Assembly (NCBI GenBank): GCA_028280455.1 | Contig: JANQLT010000023.1 | Span: 1 to 64,000 of the forward strand | Length of the DNA stretch: 64,000 bases | DNA from: Kiloniellales bacterium | GTDB taxonomy: Bacteria > Pseudomonadota > Alphaproteobacteria > Kiloniellales > JAKSDN01 | Direction of reading: 5' to 3' | Shown here: one piece after another, positions 39,477 through 46,979 of the stretch | How positions within the stretch are numbered: the first letter of the stretch is position 1 | Layout: each line of letters opens with the position of its first letter | Made by a program: the position numbers and the translations under genes | Notes under the pieces: generated by a model | Database searches by the model: none | Told to the model about the DNA's origin: nothing | The model's input: the letters and a program-made list of their open reading frames with translations, nothing else

Positions 39477-40118
39477 TTAGGACGAGAAGACCTCCACCGC
39501 CTCGAAGCCGATGCCGTAGCGCGAGATCCGGCTGGCATCCCAGGCGACCTCGTCTTCGGCCAGCCGCATCGTACAGCTCGCATCGGTCACGATGATCGTC
39601 GCGCCCGCGGCCGGTGCCGTGCGGATCGGCGGCTCGATCGAGACCGTCACCACACCGAAGCCGTCCGCCGCCGGCGCGTCCGCCGTCACCATGTGGAGCT
39701 GACGCCCCTCGCCGACGTCGTAGGCGATGTAGTCGCCGCTGAGCAGCAAGCCGGCTTCCGCCGGATCGGCCCCGGCGATCGCCAGGCTGGCGCCGCTCGG
39801 CGCCGGCGAGCCGCCGAGCACCGTCAAGGCCCCGGGCGCCTTCAGCCGCGCACCGCCGCGCGCCGTCCGGGCGTCCGGGTCGTAGCCGTAGAAGCGCCCC
39901 GACCGGCCGCGCAGCGCCACCAAGAATGCGCACCAGGCCGCCGCCCGGTCGCGTGCCATCGGCGGCAGGGCAAAGCTCGCCCGCCAACGCGCCCCCGGCA
40001 GCTCGAGTAGCTGACTCGACTGCGTGATCGGGCTGGTCAGGTCCGACTGCGTATTGCTGACCAGGCCGAAGCGGGTGTCCGCGAAGCCCGGCGCGCTCGG
40101 CATGCTGAGAACGGTCAT
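39477..40118 (-). CDS. phage tail protein of unknown detailed role
   Basis: The 213-residue protein starts at ATG 40118. Motifs LELPGARWRASFALPPMARD, FYGYDPDARTARGG and DYIAYDVGEGRQLHMVTADA recur in a family of siphophage tail proteins encoded between the tape-measure region and the tail-tip gene. Such proteins are thought to join the tail tube to the tip. Neighbouring cargo genes on both sides (FkbM-type on the right, GtrA on the left) separate it from the rest of the tail module. Confidence 0.6.
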   Translation of the reverse strand: MTVLSMPSAPGFADTRFGLVSNTQSDLTSPITQSSQLLELPGARWRASFALPPMARDRAAAWCAFLVALRGRSGRFYGYDPDARTARGGARLKAPGALTVLGGSPAPSGASLAIAGADPAEAGLLLSGDYIAYDVGEGRQLHMVTADAPAADGFGVVTVSIEPPIRTAPAAGATIIVTDASCTMRLAEDEVAWDASRISRYGIGFEAVEVFSS

Positions 40119-40130
40119 GGATTGGCTCTC

Positions 40131-40769
40131 TCACCAACTGAGAAGACAGCGCCCGCCGACGCGCAGGCGCAGGCGGGCGCCGAGACCCTGCAGCCACGCG
40201 ACGGCCGCTTCGTCGTCCAGCCCGTAGCGCCGCGCCTTGCCGGGCGCCTGCGCGACGATCACCACCGGTCGGTCGCGCCGCAGCATCCGCTCGGCGCCCT
40301 GCAGCGCGAAGAGCTCGCCGCCTTCGCAGGCCAGCTTCATCAGGTCGACCGGCAGGGCGTCGAGGCCGAGATCGTCGTAGCGCCGCAGCGGCAGCGCGCC
40401 CCGGCCGGCGACCCAGCTCTCGGCAGAGCTGGCGGCGGCCGTCCGCATCCCGGTTCGCCCCGACACCGCGCCCAGGGCGCCGGGCAGCAAAAGGACGCGC
40501 GGCACGGCGACGTTGCGGGCGAAACAGGCGCGGTGCACCGACAGAGGCTCGACGGCGATCACCGAGGCGAAGCGCTCGGCCAGGCGCCGCGACCAGAGCC
40601 CGACATGGGCGCCGACATCGACCGCCCGGCGCCGCGCTTTGCACAGCGCCAGCGCGGCCTCCACGACAGCCTCCGCCTCGTCCCCCAGGGAGCCGGGCGG
40701 CCGGGCGGCGAGCGCGGGCAGGAGCGCCGCCTCCCAGTCCGGCAGCCAGACTCCCGCGACCTGCTTCAC
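40131..40769 (-). CDS. FkbM-like SAM-dependent methyltransferase in the phage cluster
   Basis: The 212-residue protein starts with GTG at 40769. AVDVGAHVGLWSRRLAERFA near residues 49-68 is the SAM-binding glycine motif, and SVIAVEPLSVHRACFARNVA is the following acidic strand. VDLMKLACEGGELFALQGAE is close to the LxKxDxEGxE motif of FkbM enzymes, although Asp is replaced by Ala. FkbM methylates hydroxyls of sugars or macrolides. In a virion operon it might modify a glycan, capsule or virion protein. Its place inside a head-tail operon is unusual, so it is likely cargo. Confidence 0.72.
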   Translation of the reverse strand: MKQVAGVWLPDWEAALLPALAARPPGSLGDEAEAVVEAALALCKARRRAVDVGAHVGLWSRRLAERFASVIAVEPLSVHRACFARNVAVPRVLLLPGALGAVSGRTGMRTAAASSAESWVAGRGALPLRRYDDLGLDALPVDLMKLACEGGELFALQGAERMLRRDRPVVIVAQAPGKARRYGLDDEAAVAWLQGLGARLRLRVGGRCLLSW

Positions 40770-40834
40770 CGCCGCGGGTCCTCTCCTCTGCTCAGACGAT
40801 TCCGATGCGGAGCCTGCGGCGCGGCGGATCGGGT

Positions 40835-41491
40835 CTACAGAAGGTCATCAAGGCGCACCCGTGGGAAGCAGTCGATGGCGCTGTCGGGCCCGGCGTTCAG
40901 CACCTCGACGTCGAGCGCCGCGAGCTGCGGCAGCATGGTCTCGAACAGCGCCGCCCATTTGGCCATGCAGCCTGCCGAGGTCGGCACCGGCCGTCCCTCG
41001 AGGTCGCGGTGCTGGCCGAACCAATGCTCCTCGCCGGCCGGCCCCGGCTTCATGTCGTAGCCGACCAGGACGATCCGCCGGGCGCCGAGATGCAGCGCCA
41101 GGTTGACCGCCTGATAGCCGCTGTTGCGCCCGGTCTTGAGGCGGTCGCGCTCGAGGCAAAGCCCCCGCCGCCCGGCGGACCCAGGCACCCCCTCGTCGCC
41201 GTTGCGCAGCCAGCGCACCCGCGGGTCGGCCTCGGCCACGCGGGCGTCCAGGCTCACCTTCAAGCCGCCGAAGGCTTCGAAGGCCGGCCGCCCGCGGTGC
41301 CAGCTCCACCACTGCCAATCGCAGAAGTAGAGCAGCGGCGCCCAGGGACAGCGCCGATAGTTGTCGTTTACCGCGATCACCGGGCGCCCGCGCAGGCCGG
41401 CCAGCGCCAGGCCCTTGCTGCTCGGCCCGGAGGCGACGCAGAAGATCGTCTCGCCGCGCCAGACCGGCGGCACCGACCAGGCCTCCGGCAT
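40835..41491 (-). CDS. DUF115/6-hydroxymethylpterin-kinase-like phage protein
   Basis: The 218-residue protein begins ETIFCVASGPSSKGLALAGL, with a nucleotide-binding-like strand-loop. It continues VIAVNDNYRRCPWAPLLYFC and TGRNSGYQAVNLALHLGARR, then IVLVGYDMKPGPAGEEHWFG. These strings recur in proteins found beside head-completion genes of alphaproteobacterial prophages. They resemble DUF115/MAF-type transferases involved in sugar or cofactor transfer. Activity is unproven. It lies next to the FkbM-like gene, so the two may act together on a glycan. Confidence 0.62.
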   Translation of the reverse strand: MPEAWSVPPVWRGETIFCVASGPSSKGLALAGLRGRPVIAVNDNYRRCPWAPLLYFCDWQWWSWHRGRPAFEAFGGLKVSLDARVAEADPRVRWLRNGDEGVPGSAGRRGLCLERDRLKTGRNSGYQAVNLALHLGARRIVLVGYDMKPGPAGEEHWFGQHRDLEGRPVPTSAGCMAKWAALFETMLPQLAALDVEVLNAGPDSAIDCFPRVRLDDLL

Positions 41492-41493
41492 CC

Positions 41494-41910
41494 TCAGAGC
41501 GCCTGGGTCAGCACGCGAAAGCGCTGCACGCCGTGCCGGGTGAAGCCGTCCGGATCGAGCCGAGCATCGGAGAAGACGAAGCGCAGGTCGACCAGGCTGT
41601 GGCCGCCGACGCTCAAGCTGGCGCGGTCCAGGGTCGCGACCACGGCGGCCATGATGGTCTTGAGCTCCTTCATGCCCCGCTCGCGCGACCAGGCATGCAG
41701 GGTGACCTGCTGGTCCATGCCGTCCTCGGTCTTGCCGTCGAAAGGCCGCGCCGTGGCCGGGCCGACCACCAGGTAGGGATAGGGGCTCTTCTGCGGCACA
41801 TGGTCGAAGACGCTGCCGGCGCCGTCGGCCAGCAGAAGGGTCACGGCACTCGCGCCCTTCAAGGCCGCGACCAGTGCCGCCTGCACCGCGAGCTGGCTGT
41901 CCGCGGTCAT
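41494..41910 (-). CDS. DUF3168 tail completion/terminator protein (GTA gp8-like)
   Basis: The 138-residue protein has the DUF3168 layout: VQAALVAALKGASAVTLLLA near the start, VFDHVPQKSPYPYLVVGPAT, then QQVTLHAWSRERGMKELKTI and a C-terminal RFRVLTQAL. This family includes RcGTA gp8 and siphophage tail terminators, which cap the tail tube and join it to the head. It overlaps the HK97-gp10-like gene by ATGA. Here it follows the connector genes but comes after the tail tube genes, an unusual order. Confidence 0.83.
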   Translation of the reverse strand: MTADSQLAVQAALVAALKGASAVTLLLADGAGSVFDHVPQKSPYPYLVVGPATARPFDGKTEDGMDQQVTLHAWSRERGMKELKTIMAAVVATLDRASLSVGGHSLVDLRFVFSDARLDPDGFTRHGVQRFRVLTQAL

Positions 41911-42296
41911 AACTCGCCCCGGCCGGCCGCCAGCAGGCGGCGCGCGATGCCGGGCGCCATCCGGTGGAAGGCCGGCAGCAGCCAGGGCCGCGCCGCCAGG
42001 CGCCGGGTGCCGAACTCGAGATGCCGGCCGTAGTCGAGATCGCTGCCGACCTCGGCGCTCAGCCCGTCCGTCGCCGTCTCCGCCGTCACGCTCGCCGCCA
42101 GCCGCCCGCTGCGCCGGGCCGGCGCCTCGCCCGGGCCCGACGGACCCGCTTGCGACAAGGAAAGCCGGACCTCGTCGCGCAGCGCCTCGGCGCCCTCGGC
42201 GACCGCGGCCGCCACGGCGAGCCGCCGCGTCTCGGCCAGCAGCCGCAAGCGGCGGGCCAAGCGGGGCGCCTCCAGCAGTCGTGCCTGCAGCCTCAC
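41907..42296 (-). CDS. HK97 gp10-family head-tail protein
   Basis: The 129-residue protein starts with GTG at 42296, overlapping the preceding stop as GTGA. It is Arg/Leu/Ala-rich, with EVRLSLSQAGPSGPGEAPAR, RRSGRLAASVTAETATDGLS and GSDLDYGRHLEFGTRRLAAR followed by PWLLPAF. That ending, Y-x-x-x-x-E-x-G-T followed by R-P-x-L-x-P, is the mark of HK97 gp10 proteins. They function in head completion or tail joining. Confidence 0.8.
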   Translation of the reverse strand: MRLQARLLEAPRLARRLRLLAETRRLAVAAAVAEGAEALRDEVRLSLSQAGPSGPGEAPARRSGRLAASVTAETATDGLSAEVGSDLDYGRHLEFGTRRLAARPWLLPAFHRMAPGIARRLLAAGRGEL

Positions 42297-42622
42297 GTCG
42301 GCGCGCCCTCCTCGCAGAGCAGCTCGAGCCAGCGGCCGCGCTCGTCGCGGTCGCTCACCGCCCGGATGTTGAAGATGCGCGTGCCGTAGCGGATTCGCTG
42401 CGCCGTGGTCACGTCGCTGCGGTAGCGCAGCGTGATGCGATGGCTGTGCCGCGCGTCGAGCTGGCCGCCATGCAGCCGTTCCTTGCCGCGCAGCGGCGCG
42501 ATGCGGCCCCAGACCGTGGCCACCACCAGCGGGCTGGCCCAAGGGTCGCTCTGGCCGCCGTGGCCGTCGTCGCCCGGGTTGCCGGCCTCGATGGTCAGGC
42601 GCTGGCGAAGCGCGCCGATCAC
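42293..42622 (-). CDS. phage head-tail joining (head closure) protein
   Basis: The 109-residue protein starts with GTG at 42622, in a GTGA overlap with the upstream stop. It begins IGALRQRLTIEAGNPGDDGH and contains VWGRIAPLRGKERLHGGQLD and RHSHRITLRYRSDVTTAQRI. It ends with YGTRIFNIRAVSDRDERGRW, all typical of the Phage_H_T_join family (RcGTA gp7 position). It forms a ring that closes the packaged head. Confidence 0.82.
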   Translation of the reverse strand: MIGALRQRLTIEAGNPGDDGHGGQSDPWASPLVVATVWGRIAPLRGKERLHGGQLDARHSHRITLRYRSDVTTAQRIRYGTRIFNIRAVSDRDERGRWLELLCEEGAPT

Positions 42623-43278
42623 AGGCGCAACACCCGGAAGGGCGCCCAAAGCGCTTCCGCCCCCGAGCGGCCCAAGACCAGCTCGGGCGACTCGCCGCGC
42701 CGCTCGTAGAGCGCGGCGATCAGGCGCAGCATGCCGTCGCGTAGCGCCTGCGGAATGTTCGCGACGTAGTCGCTCGGCGAGCCGCTCGTGTCGGGCGCGT
42801 AGCCGGCGCGGTAGCGGATCTCGATCCCGTTGGCGGCCCGGGTCGGGCTCGGCCGGGCCGCGCCGCTGCGCAGCACCAGCCGGCCCGGCTCGCTCGCCCT
42901 GTCCAGATAGTAGTTCTCGGCCGGCCAGAGCGTGCCCTGGTCGGCGTCGTCGTAGAGCGTCACCTGCTCGACGGCACGCAGCGGCGGGCGCGGCAGCTCG
43001 ATCCAGCGCCGGCCGCGCTCGATCAGCGCACCCTCGCGCCAGCCCTCCTCGATGATGGCCGGCGCGCTCGGCCAGGCATCGAGGAACAGGGTCAGCGTGC
43101 GCTCGACCAGCGCGCGTCCCGTGTGCTGCTCGCAGGCCTCGCGGGCCGAGCGGATCAGCGCCGTCACCAGCGCGTCGTCGTCCGCCAGCTCGAGCCGGAG
43201 ATGCGCCTTCGCCTCGCTCAGGCTCACCGGCTCGACCGGCGGTGCCTGACTGGTCAGCAAGCGCAGCGGCTGTGCCAT
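42619..43278 (-). CDS. gp6-like head-tail connector protein
   Basis: This 219-residue protein has the connector layout: PVEPVSLSEAKAHLRLELAD, DDALVTALIRSAREACEQHT, GRALVERTLTLFLDAWP, LPRPPLRAVEQVTLYDDADQ and IPQALRDGMLRLIAALYERR. It forms a 12- or 13-mer ring under the portal. It starts at ATG 43278. In classical HK97/GTA order it would follow the capsid gene directly. Here the tail tube and tape-measure genes lie in between. Confidence 0.85.
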   Translation of the reverse strand: MAQPLRLLTSQAPPVEPVSLSEAKAHLRLELADDDALVTALIRSAREACEQHTGRALVERTLTLFLDAWPSAPAIIEEGWREGALIERGRRWIELPRPPLRAVEQVTLYDDADQGTLWPAENYYLDRASEPGRLVLRSGAARPSPTRAANGIEIRYRAGYAPDTSGSPSDYVANIPQALRDGMLRLIAALYERRGESPELVLGRSGAEALWAPFRVLRL

Positions 43279-43311
43279 GGCGTCCCTTCCCGTCCCAGTC
43301 CCGCAGAGCGC

Positions 43312-44145
43312 CTAGCCGCGGCGCCGGCCGGCGGTCTTGGCGAAACGGCCGCCGCGGTCCATCAGCGCGAAGACCTGTTGCACCGCCTCGTCCTTGATCC
43401 GCTCGCTGCGCGCGTCGAGCGCCGCGACGATCTCGGCGCCGACGCCGTGCTGCGCGCCGCGGGCATCGATGTTGTAGCTGTTGTGCACCTGCAGGCCGCC
43501 GCCCGCGCGGCCGAGCAGCGAATCGCTCGCCAGGCGCGACATGATCCGGCCCGGCTGGCTCGGCACGAAGAGCTCGCGGCCGGCCTCGCCGACCTCGTAG
43601 AGCCGGCCTGGCTCGACCGGCCCGCCGGCGCTGCGCAGGACCGGCGAGATGTCGAACAGACCGCCGCCACCTGAGCCGCCGAGGCCCCCAAGACCGCCGA
43701 TACCACCGAGGCCGCCGAAGAGATCCCCGAGGCCGCCGAAGATGCCGCCGCCCGAGCCGCCCCCGGAACCGGCGCCGTCGATGGTCTTGACCAGCGCACG
43801 CAGGATGTCGTCGAGGGCCGACAAGGCCACCTGGCGGAGCGCGGACCAGCTATCGATGCTGCCGCGCAGGGCGCGGCCCAAGACGCCCTGTATCGTGTCG
43901 GCCAGGGTCAGGACGCGGCGCGTGTTGTCGTCGAGCATACCGTCCAGCGCTGCGCCGCTACGGCCGGCGAGCGCGCCGGCCTGGGCGACCTGCTCGGTCA
44001 GCGCCGAGAAGCCCTGCGTCGCCCGCGCGACGTCGCGCGTCAGCACCTGACCGGCCGTCGCCGTCTGCTCGGAGACGCGGCGCAGCGCGGTCTGCAGCGG
44101 CCGCACGTCGGCTTCGATCCGAACGAGAAGGCGATCCAGCTCCAT
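43312..44145 (-). CDS. short tape-measure protein
   Basis: The 277-residue protein begins ELDRLLVRIEADVRPLQTAL, with coiled-coil helices to about residue 100. It has a glycine-rich linker (about 125-160) and ends with PGRLYEVGEAGRELFVPSQP, the common C-terminal domain of tape-measure proteins in this phage group. Tape measures set tail length at about 0.15 nm per residue, which suggests a tail near 40 nm, close to RcGTA (219 residues). ATG 44145 is one codon inside an alternative GTG start; a GGGAGGG site precedes both. Confidence 0.82.
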   Translation of the reverse strand: MELDRLLVRIEADVRPLQTALRRVSEQTATAGQVLTRDVARATQGFSALTEQVAQAGALAGRSGAALDGMLDDNTRRVLTLADTIQGVLGRALRGSIDSWSALRQVALSALDDILRALVKTIDGAGSGGGSGGGIFGGLGDLFGGLGGIGGLGGLGGSGGGGLFDISPVLRSAGGPVEPGRLYEVGEAGRELFVPSQPGRIMSRLASDSLLGRAGGGLQVHNSYNIDARGAQHGVGAEIVAALDARSERIKDEAVQQVFALMDRGGRFAKTAGRRRG

Positions 44146-44169
44146 CACCCCAGCCCTCCCAGATTTGGC

Positions 44170-44370
44170 TCAGCGCCGTTGCCGCTGACGGTCTTCGACC
44201 GATTTCTTGAAAGCCTCGAAGGCCGCCTGCCTGTCGGCGCCGGACAAGGTGTCCAGCGCCGCCTGCAGCTCGCAGGGCGTCGCCGCCCAGAAGTCGCTTG
44301 GCCGCCAGCCCAGGGCGACCAGCGCGAAGCCCATCATGCGTCGCAGCGGGTAGCGCTCCTCGCCGCTCAC
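44170..44370 (-). CDS. tail assembly chaperone, rcc01693/GTA gp10a-like
   Basis: This 66-residue protein reads RRMMGFALVALGWRPSDFWA, then ATPCELQAALDTLSG, the signature of the small chaperone family encoded between the gp10-like and tape-measure genes in GTAs and related prophages. It starts with GTG at 44370 in a GTGA overlap with the preceding gene. In many siphophages this spot uses a ribosomal frameshift; here a separate overlapping gene is used. Confidence 0.83.
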   Translation of the reverse strand: MSGEERYPLRRMMGFALVALGWRPSDFWAATPCELQAALDTLSGADRQAAFEAFKKSVEDRQRQRR

Positions 44371-44714
44371 GTCGGCGGCGGCGGCGGCGGCGGCGCGGCA
44401 CCGGAGATGGCCGCGCCCAGGAAGGCCCCCAAGCTCGGCGCCAGCGACGCGAGCCCCTCCTCGAGGACCATCTCGCCCACCGTCTCGAGCTTGGCCGGCT
44501 CGCCCGCGGCCCGCAGCCCCGCGGTGACGATCGCCGCCACGTCCGACACCCGGATATCGCCGCCCGCCAGCCGACGCGCCAAGCCGATCACCCCCTGCCC
44601 CGTCCGCGTCTCGATCTCCGAGATCGCCGCGAAGGAAGGCCGCATCACATAGCGCCGCCCGCCCAGCGAGATCTCGACCTCACCGCGCTGCGGATTGGCT
44701 TGCGAGTCTTGCAC
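44367..44714 (-). CDS. GTA gp10-family tail assembly protein
   Basis: The 115-residue protein contains NPQRGEVEISLGGRRYVMRP, SFAAISEIETRTGQGVIGLA and GDIRVSDVAAIVTAGLRAAG, the core of the family named after the gene transfer agent (DUF3356-like). It ends in a poly-Pro tail. The start is placed at GTG 44714 because GGAG lies 6 nt upstream; GTG 44726 is an alternative. It is probably one half of the tail chaperone pair with the overlapping small gene. Confidence 0.8.
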   Translation of the reverse strand: MQDSQANPQRGEVEISLGGRRYVMRPSFAAISEIETRTGQGVIGLARRLAGGDIRVSDVAAIVTAGLRAAGEPAKLETVGEMVLEEGLASLAPSLGAFLGAAISGAAPPPPPPPT

Positions 44715-44807
44715 TGATCGCTCCACTTGAACTGGGCCATTGAGGCCCCGCGCCCCCATGGGCGCGAAGCCAAGGGCGCGGATGCGCCCGCCCGGCGTCT
44801 GAGGGAC

Positions 44808-44861
44808 AGCGAGCGTTAGCTCGCGAAAAACACCAGCGAGCGTCAGCTCGCGGAAAACACC
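44808..44861. repeat. 27-bp tandem duplication at the end of the major tail protein gene
   Basis: Two copies of a 27-bp unit with three differences lie side by side (44808-44834 and 44835-44861), with a third partial copy inside the coding end. Each carries a GCGAGC/GCTCGC stem. The stop codon of the tail protein gene is in the second unit, so the duplication lengthened only the downstream spacer. Confidence 0.8.
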
Positions 44862-45256
44862 AGCGAGCCATTGTTGGCGAGCGTAAAGCCGTACTCCGTC
44901 GCGTCGCTCTGGGTGCCGCTGACGTTGAAGGCGGTCACCTGGAACAGGCCGGTGTAGTTGGCGCCGGCGGCGTTCAAGGTCAGGCGGCATTGCAGGTCGC
45001 TGCCGCTCTGCCAGGCATTGCGCACCGCGTCCAAGCCGCTGCTGTCGGGCCAGTCCGCCTTGCCCTGACAGGTCACGGTCGCCCGCCGCAGCACGTTGAG
45101 CGTCGCGCCCCAGCCCTGCTGGCTCTTGTCGGTCACGTCGTCCGTCTCGGTCTCGCCGACGAACTCCGTGTTCTGCTGCCCGGCCACGGTGACGTAGCTG
45201 ATCGGGCTACCCTCGCTCACCGCGAGGAGAACGTGGACTCCGGATTCCTTGGCCAT
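44843..45256 (-). CDS. phage major tail protein (TP901-1 type)
   Basis: The 137-residue protein begins AKESGVHVLLAVSEGSPISY and has FVGETETDDVTDKSQQGWGA, then TLNVLRRATVTCQGKADWPD and GLFQVTAFNVSGTQSDATEY. This is the pattern of the small TP901-1/RcGTA gp9-type tail tube proteins. It polymerises into the tail tube. It starts at ATG 45256, 100 bp downstream of the preceding gene, and its 3' end is followed by a tandem duplication. Confidence 0.83.
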   Translation of the reverse strand: MAKESGVHVLLAVSEGSPISYVTVAGQQNTEFVGETETDDVTDKSQQGWGATLNVLRRATVTCQGKADWPDSSGLDAVRNAWQSGSDLQCRLTLNAAGANYTGLFQVTAFNVSGTQSDATEYGFTLANNGSLVFSAS

Positions 45257-45355
45257 GCTCTCTCGTCTCGCTTCAGGTTTCGGCGATCGCGCTCACGGCC
45301 GCGCCGCGACCGGGGACGGAGCCTGCCGGCCTCGCCCCCGGTCCGGCGGCGGCGG

Positions 45356-45805
45356 TCAGCTCGCCGGGGCGTGGCGCAGGCGGCCGGCCAGCAGCCAGGC
45401 GCCGATCGGCCCGCCGATGGTCAGGGCCGTGGGCGTCAGGGTGACGCGCAGGAAGCGCTTGCCGCCGACGTAGCCGACGCGCACCGGCAAGGCGTCGTCG
45501 GTCACCGTCGAGACGACGCCGCCGGTCACGGCGCTCGGCCCGATGACGTCCAGCAGGGTCACGTCGGCATAGCTGCCGGGCGAACCCGTGCCGTCATCGT
45601 CGGCGTGCTCCAGCTTGATCGCGACCTGGGCGCCGCCGGTCGGCGGGTCGCCCAGCTCGTTGACGTCGCCGAAGTCCACCAGGACCTCGGCCGCGCTGGA
45701 GCCGGCGAGGTCGAGGTTGCCGCTCGCCAGTGCCGAGCTGGTGATGGTCTGCACCTGGATCGCCCGGGTCGGCACCAGGTTGTTGTGAAGATCACGCATG
45801 GTCAT
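45356..45805 (-). CDS. virion protein downstream of capsid (decoration or head-stabilising type)
   Basis: The 149-residue protein begins MTMRDLHNNLVPTRAIQVQT and continues with NLDLAGSSAAEVLVDFGDVN, VAIKLEHADDDGTGSPGSYA and VRVGYVGGKRFLRVTLTPTA. Proteins with this beta-rich pattern are encoded right after the capsid in many alphaproteobacterial prophages. Decoration or cement function is plausible but not established. A second in-frame ATG lies at 45799. Confidence 0.65.
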   Translation of the reverse strand: MTMRDLHNNLVPTRAIQVQTITSSALASGNLDLAGSSAAEVLVDFGDVNELGDPPTGGAQVAIKLEHADDDGTGSPGSYADVTLLDVIGPSAVTGGVVSTVTDDALPVRVGYVGGKRFLRVTLTPTALTIGGPIGAWLLAGRLRHAPAS

Positions 45806-45818
45806 GCTCGGCCTCCCG

Positions 45819-46979
45819 TCAGGTGCTGCACTTGAGCTTGGCGATGGCCTCGGGCAGCACCACCTGGCCGCCGACCCGGCGGCGGGCGATGAAGCGGATC
45901 TTGCCCGCGGTCGCCTGGGTGAAGGGGTCGCGCAGCACCGAGAGCTGGATGCGGTCGACGATGGTGTAGCCGCGGCGCAGGTCGCCGAACACGATCGGCG
46001 TCGCGTCGGCGCCTTCGTCGGGCATGTCCGGCACCTCGACGTAGGGCGAGCCGAGGATGGTGTTGGGTTGGCCGACCGCCAGGCCCGGCTGCCAGACGTA
46101 TTGCTTCTGGTTGTCCTTCAGGCGGCGCACGGCGGCGAGCGTGCTGCGGTTGAGCAGCCAGACGCCGCGGATCGCGTAGCCCGTCTTGATGGCGTGCCAG
46201 AGGCTGATCAGGCCGTCGGCCTGGCCGCTGGCGTCGGCGATGCTCGCCGCGCTGCCGCTGGCCGTCGAGGCGACCTCGGCATGGTCGAGGAGGCCCTCGG
46301 GCCGCCCGACGCCGTTGCCGTCGACAAAGGCCGCGCCCTCTGTGACGGCGAACTGCTCGGCGAACTCCATGCGCAGCTCGCTCTCCAGGTCGAACTCGCT
46401 GTCCTCCAGCATCTGCTGGGAGACGTCGACCAGGGCGTACATCTCGTGGGTCGGGATATCCTCGAGCCCGTAGGTCAGGCCCTCGGTCTCGCTGCGCGTG
46501 CCCTGCTCGGCCGTCCAGACGGCGCCGAAGGTGCCCGTGCGCCGCGGGAGCTGCAGGGCGTTGCGGCTGGTCTCGCGGACCCGCGCCCAGTCGCGCAGGG
46601 GCGAGAACTCGACCTCGCCCTTGATGATCTCGCGGGCGAACTCGGCGGGCGCGAGATAGCCGGCCGCCGGGTCGTTGCCGACGGTCAGAGCCTTCATCTC
46701 CTCGCGGCCGAGCGCCTTGTTGACCGGGTTCGGCTCGTCGCGGGTGCCGTAGCGCAGGTATTCGAAGTAGGCCTTCGCGTCGGGCGCCAGGCGGTCCTCG
46801 GCGGGCTCGGCCGGGCCGCGGCCGCTGCGCCGCAGCGCGGTCTCGATCTCGTCGAGCCGGCCGTCGAGCCGCTGCAGCGTCTCTTCGCTGCGGCCCTGCT
46901 GCCGGTCGTTCTCTTCCTTGAAGGCTTCGAAGGCCTTGAACTGCTCTTCGAAGAGGCCCTTCAGCTCATTGAGCTCCAT
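45819..46979 (-). CDS. HK97-family major capsid protein
   Basis: The 386-residue protein starts at ATG 46979 (MELNELKGLFEEQFKAFEAF), with an N-terminal coiled-coil delta domain to about residue 60 that the protease removes. The HK97 fold follows: RYGTRDEPNPVNKALGREEM near 95, KALTVGNDPAAGYLAPAEFA, IPTHEMYALVDVSQQMLEDS, GSPYVEVPDMPDEGADATPI and the C-terminal FIARRRVGGQVVLPEAIAKL. Its start lies within the protease gene (14-bp overlap), so synthesis is coupled. Confidence 0.9.
   Translation of the reverse strand: MELNELKGLFEEQFKAFEAFKEENDRQQGRSEETLQRLDGRLDEIETALRRSGRGPAEPAEDRLAPDAKAYFEYLRYGTRDEPNPVNKALGREEMKALTVGNDPAAGYLAPAEFAREIIKGEVEFSPLRDWARVRETSRNALQLPRRTGTFGAVWTAEQGTRSETEGLTYGLEDIPTHEMYALVDVSQQMLEDSEFDLESELRMEFAEQFAVTEGAAFVDGNGVGRPEGLLDHAEVASTASGSAASIADASGQADGLISLWHAIKTGYAIRGVWLLNRSTLAAVRRLKDNQKQYVWQPGLAVGQPNTILGSPYVEVPDMPDEGADATPIVFGDLRRGYTIVDRIQLSVLRDPFTQATAGKIRFIARRRVGGQVVLPEAIAKLKCST

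Noticed and set aside
45290-45350. Stem of GACCGGGG/CCCCGGTC between the tail protein and decoration-type genes as a terminator
   Set aside because: It lacks a T tract and lies inside an operon whose downstream genes must be transcribed; at most it attenuates.
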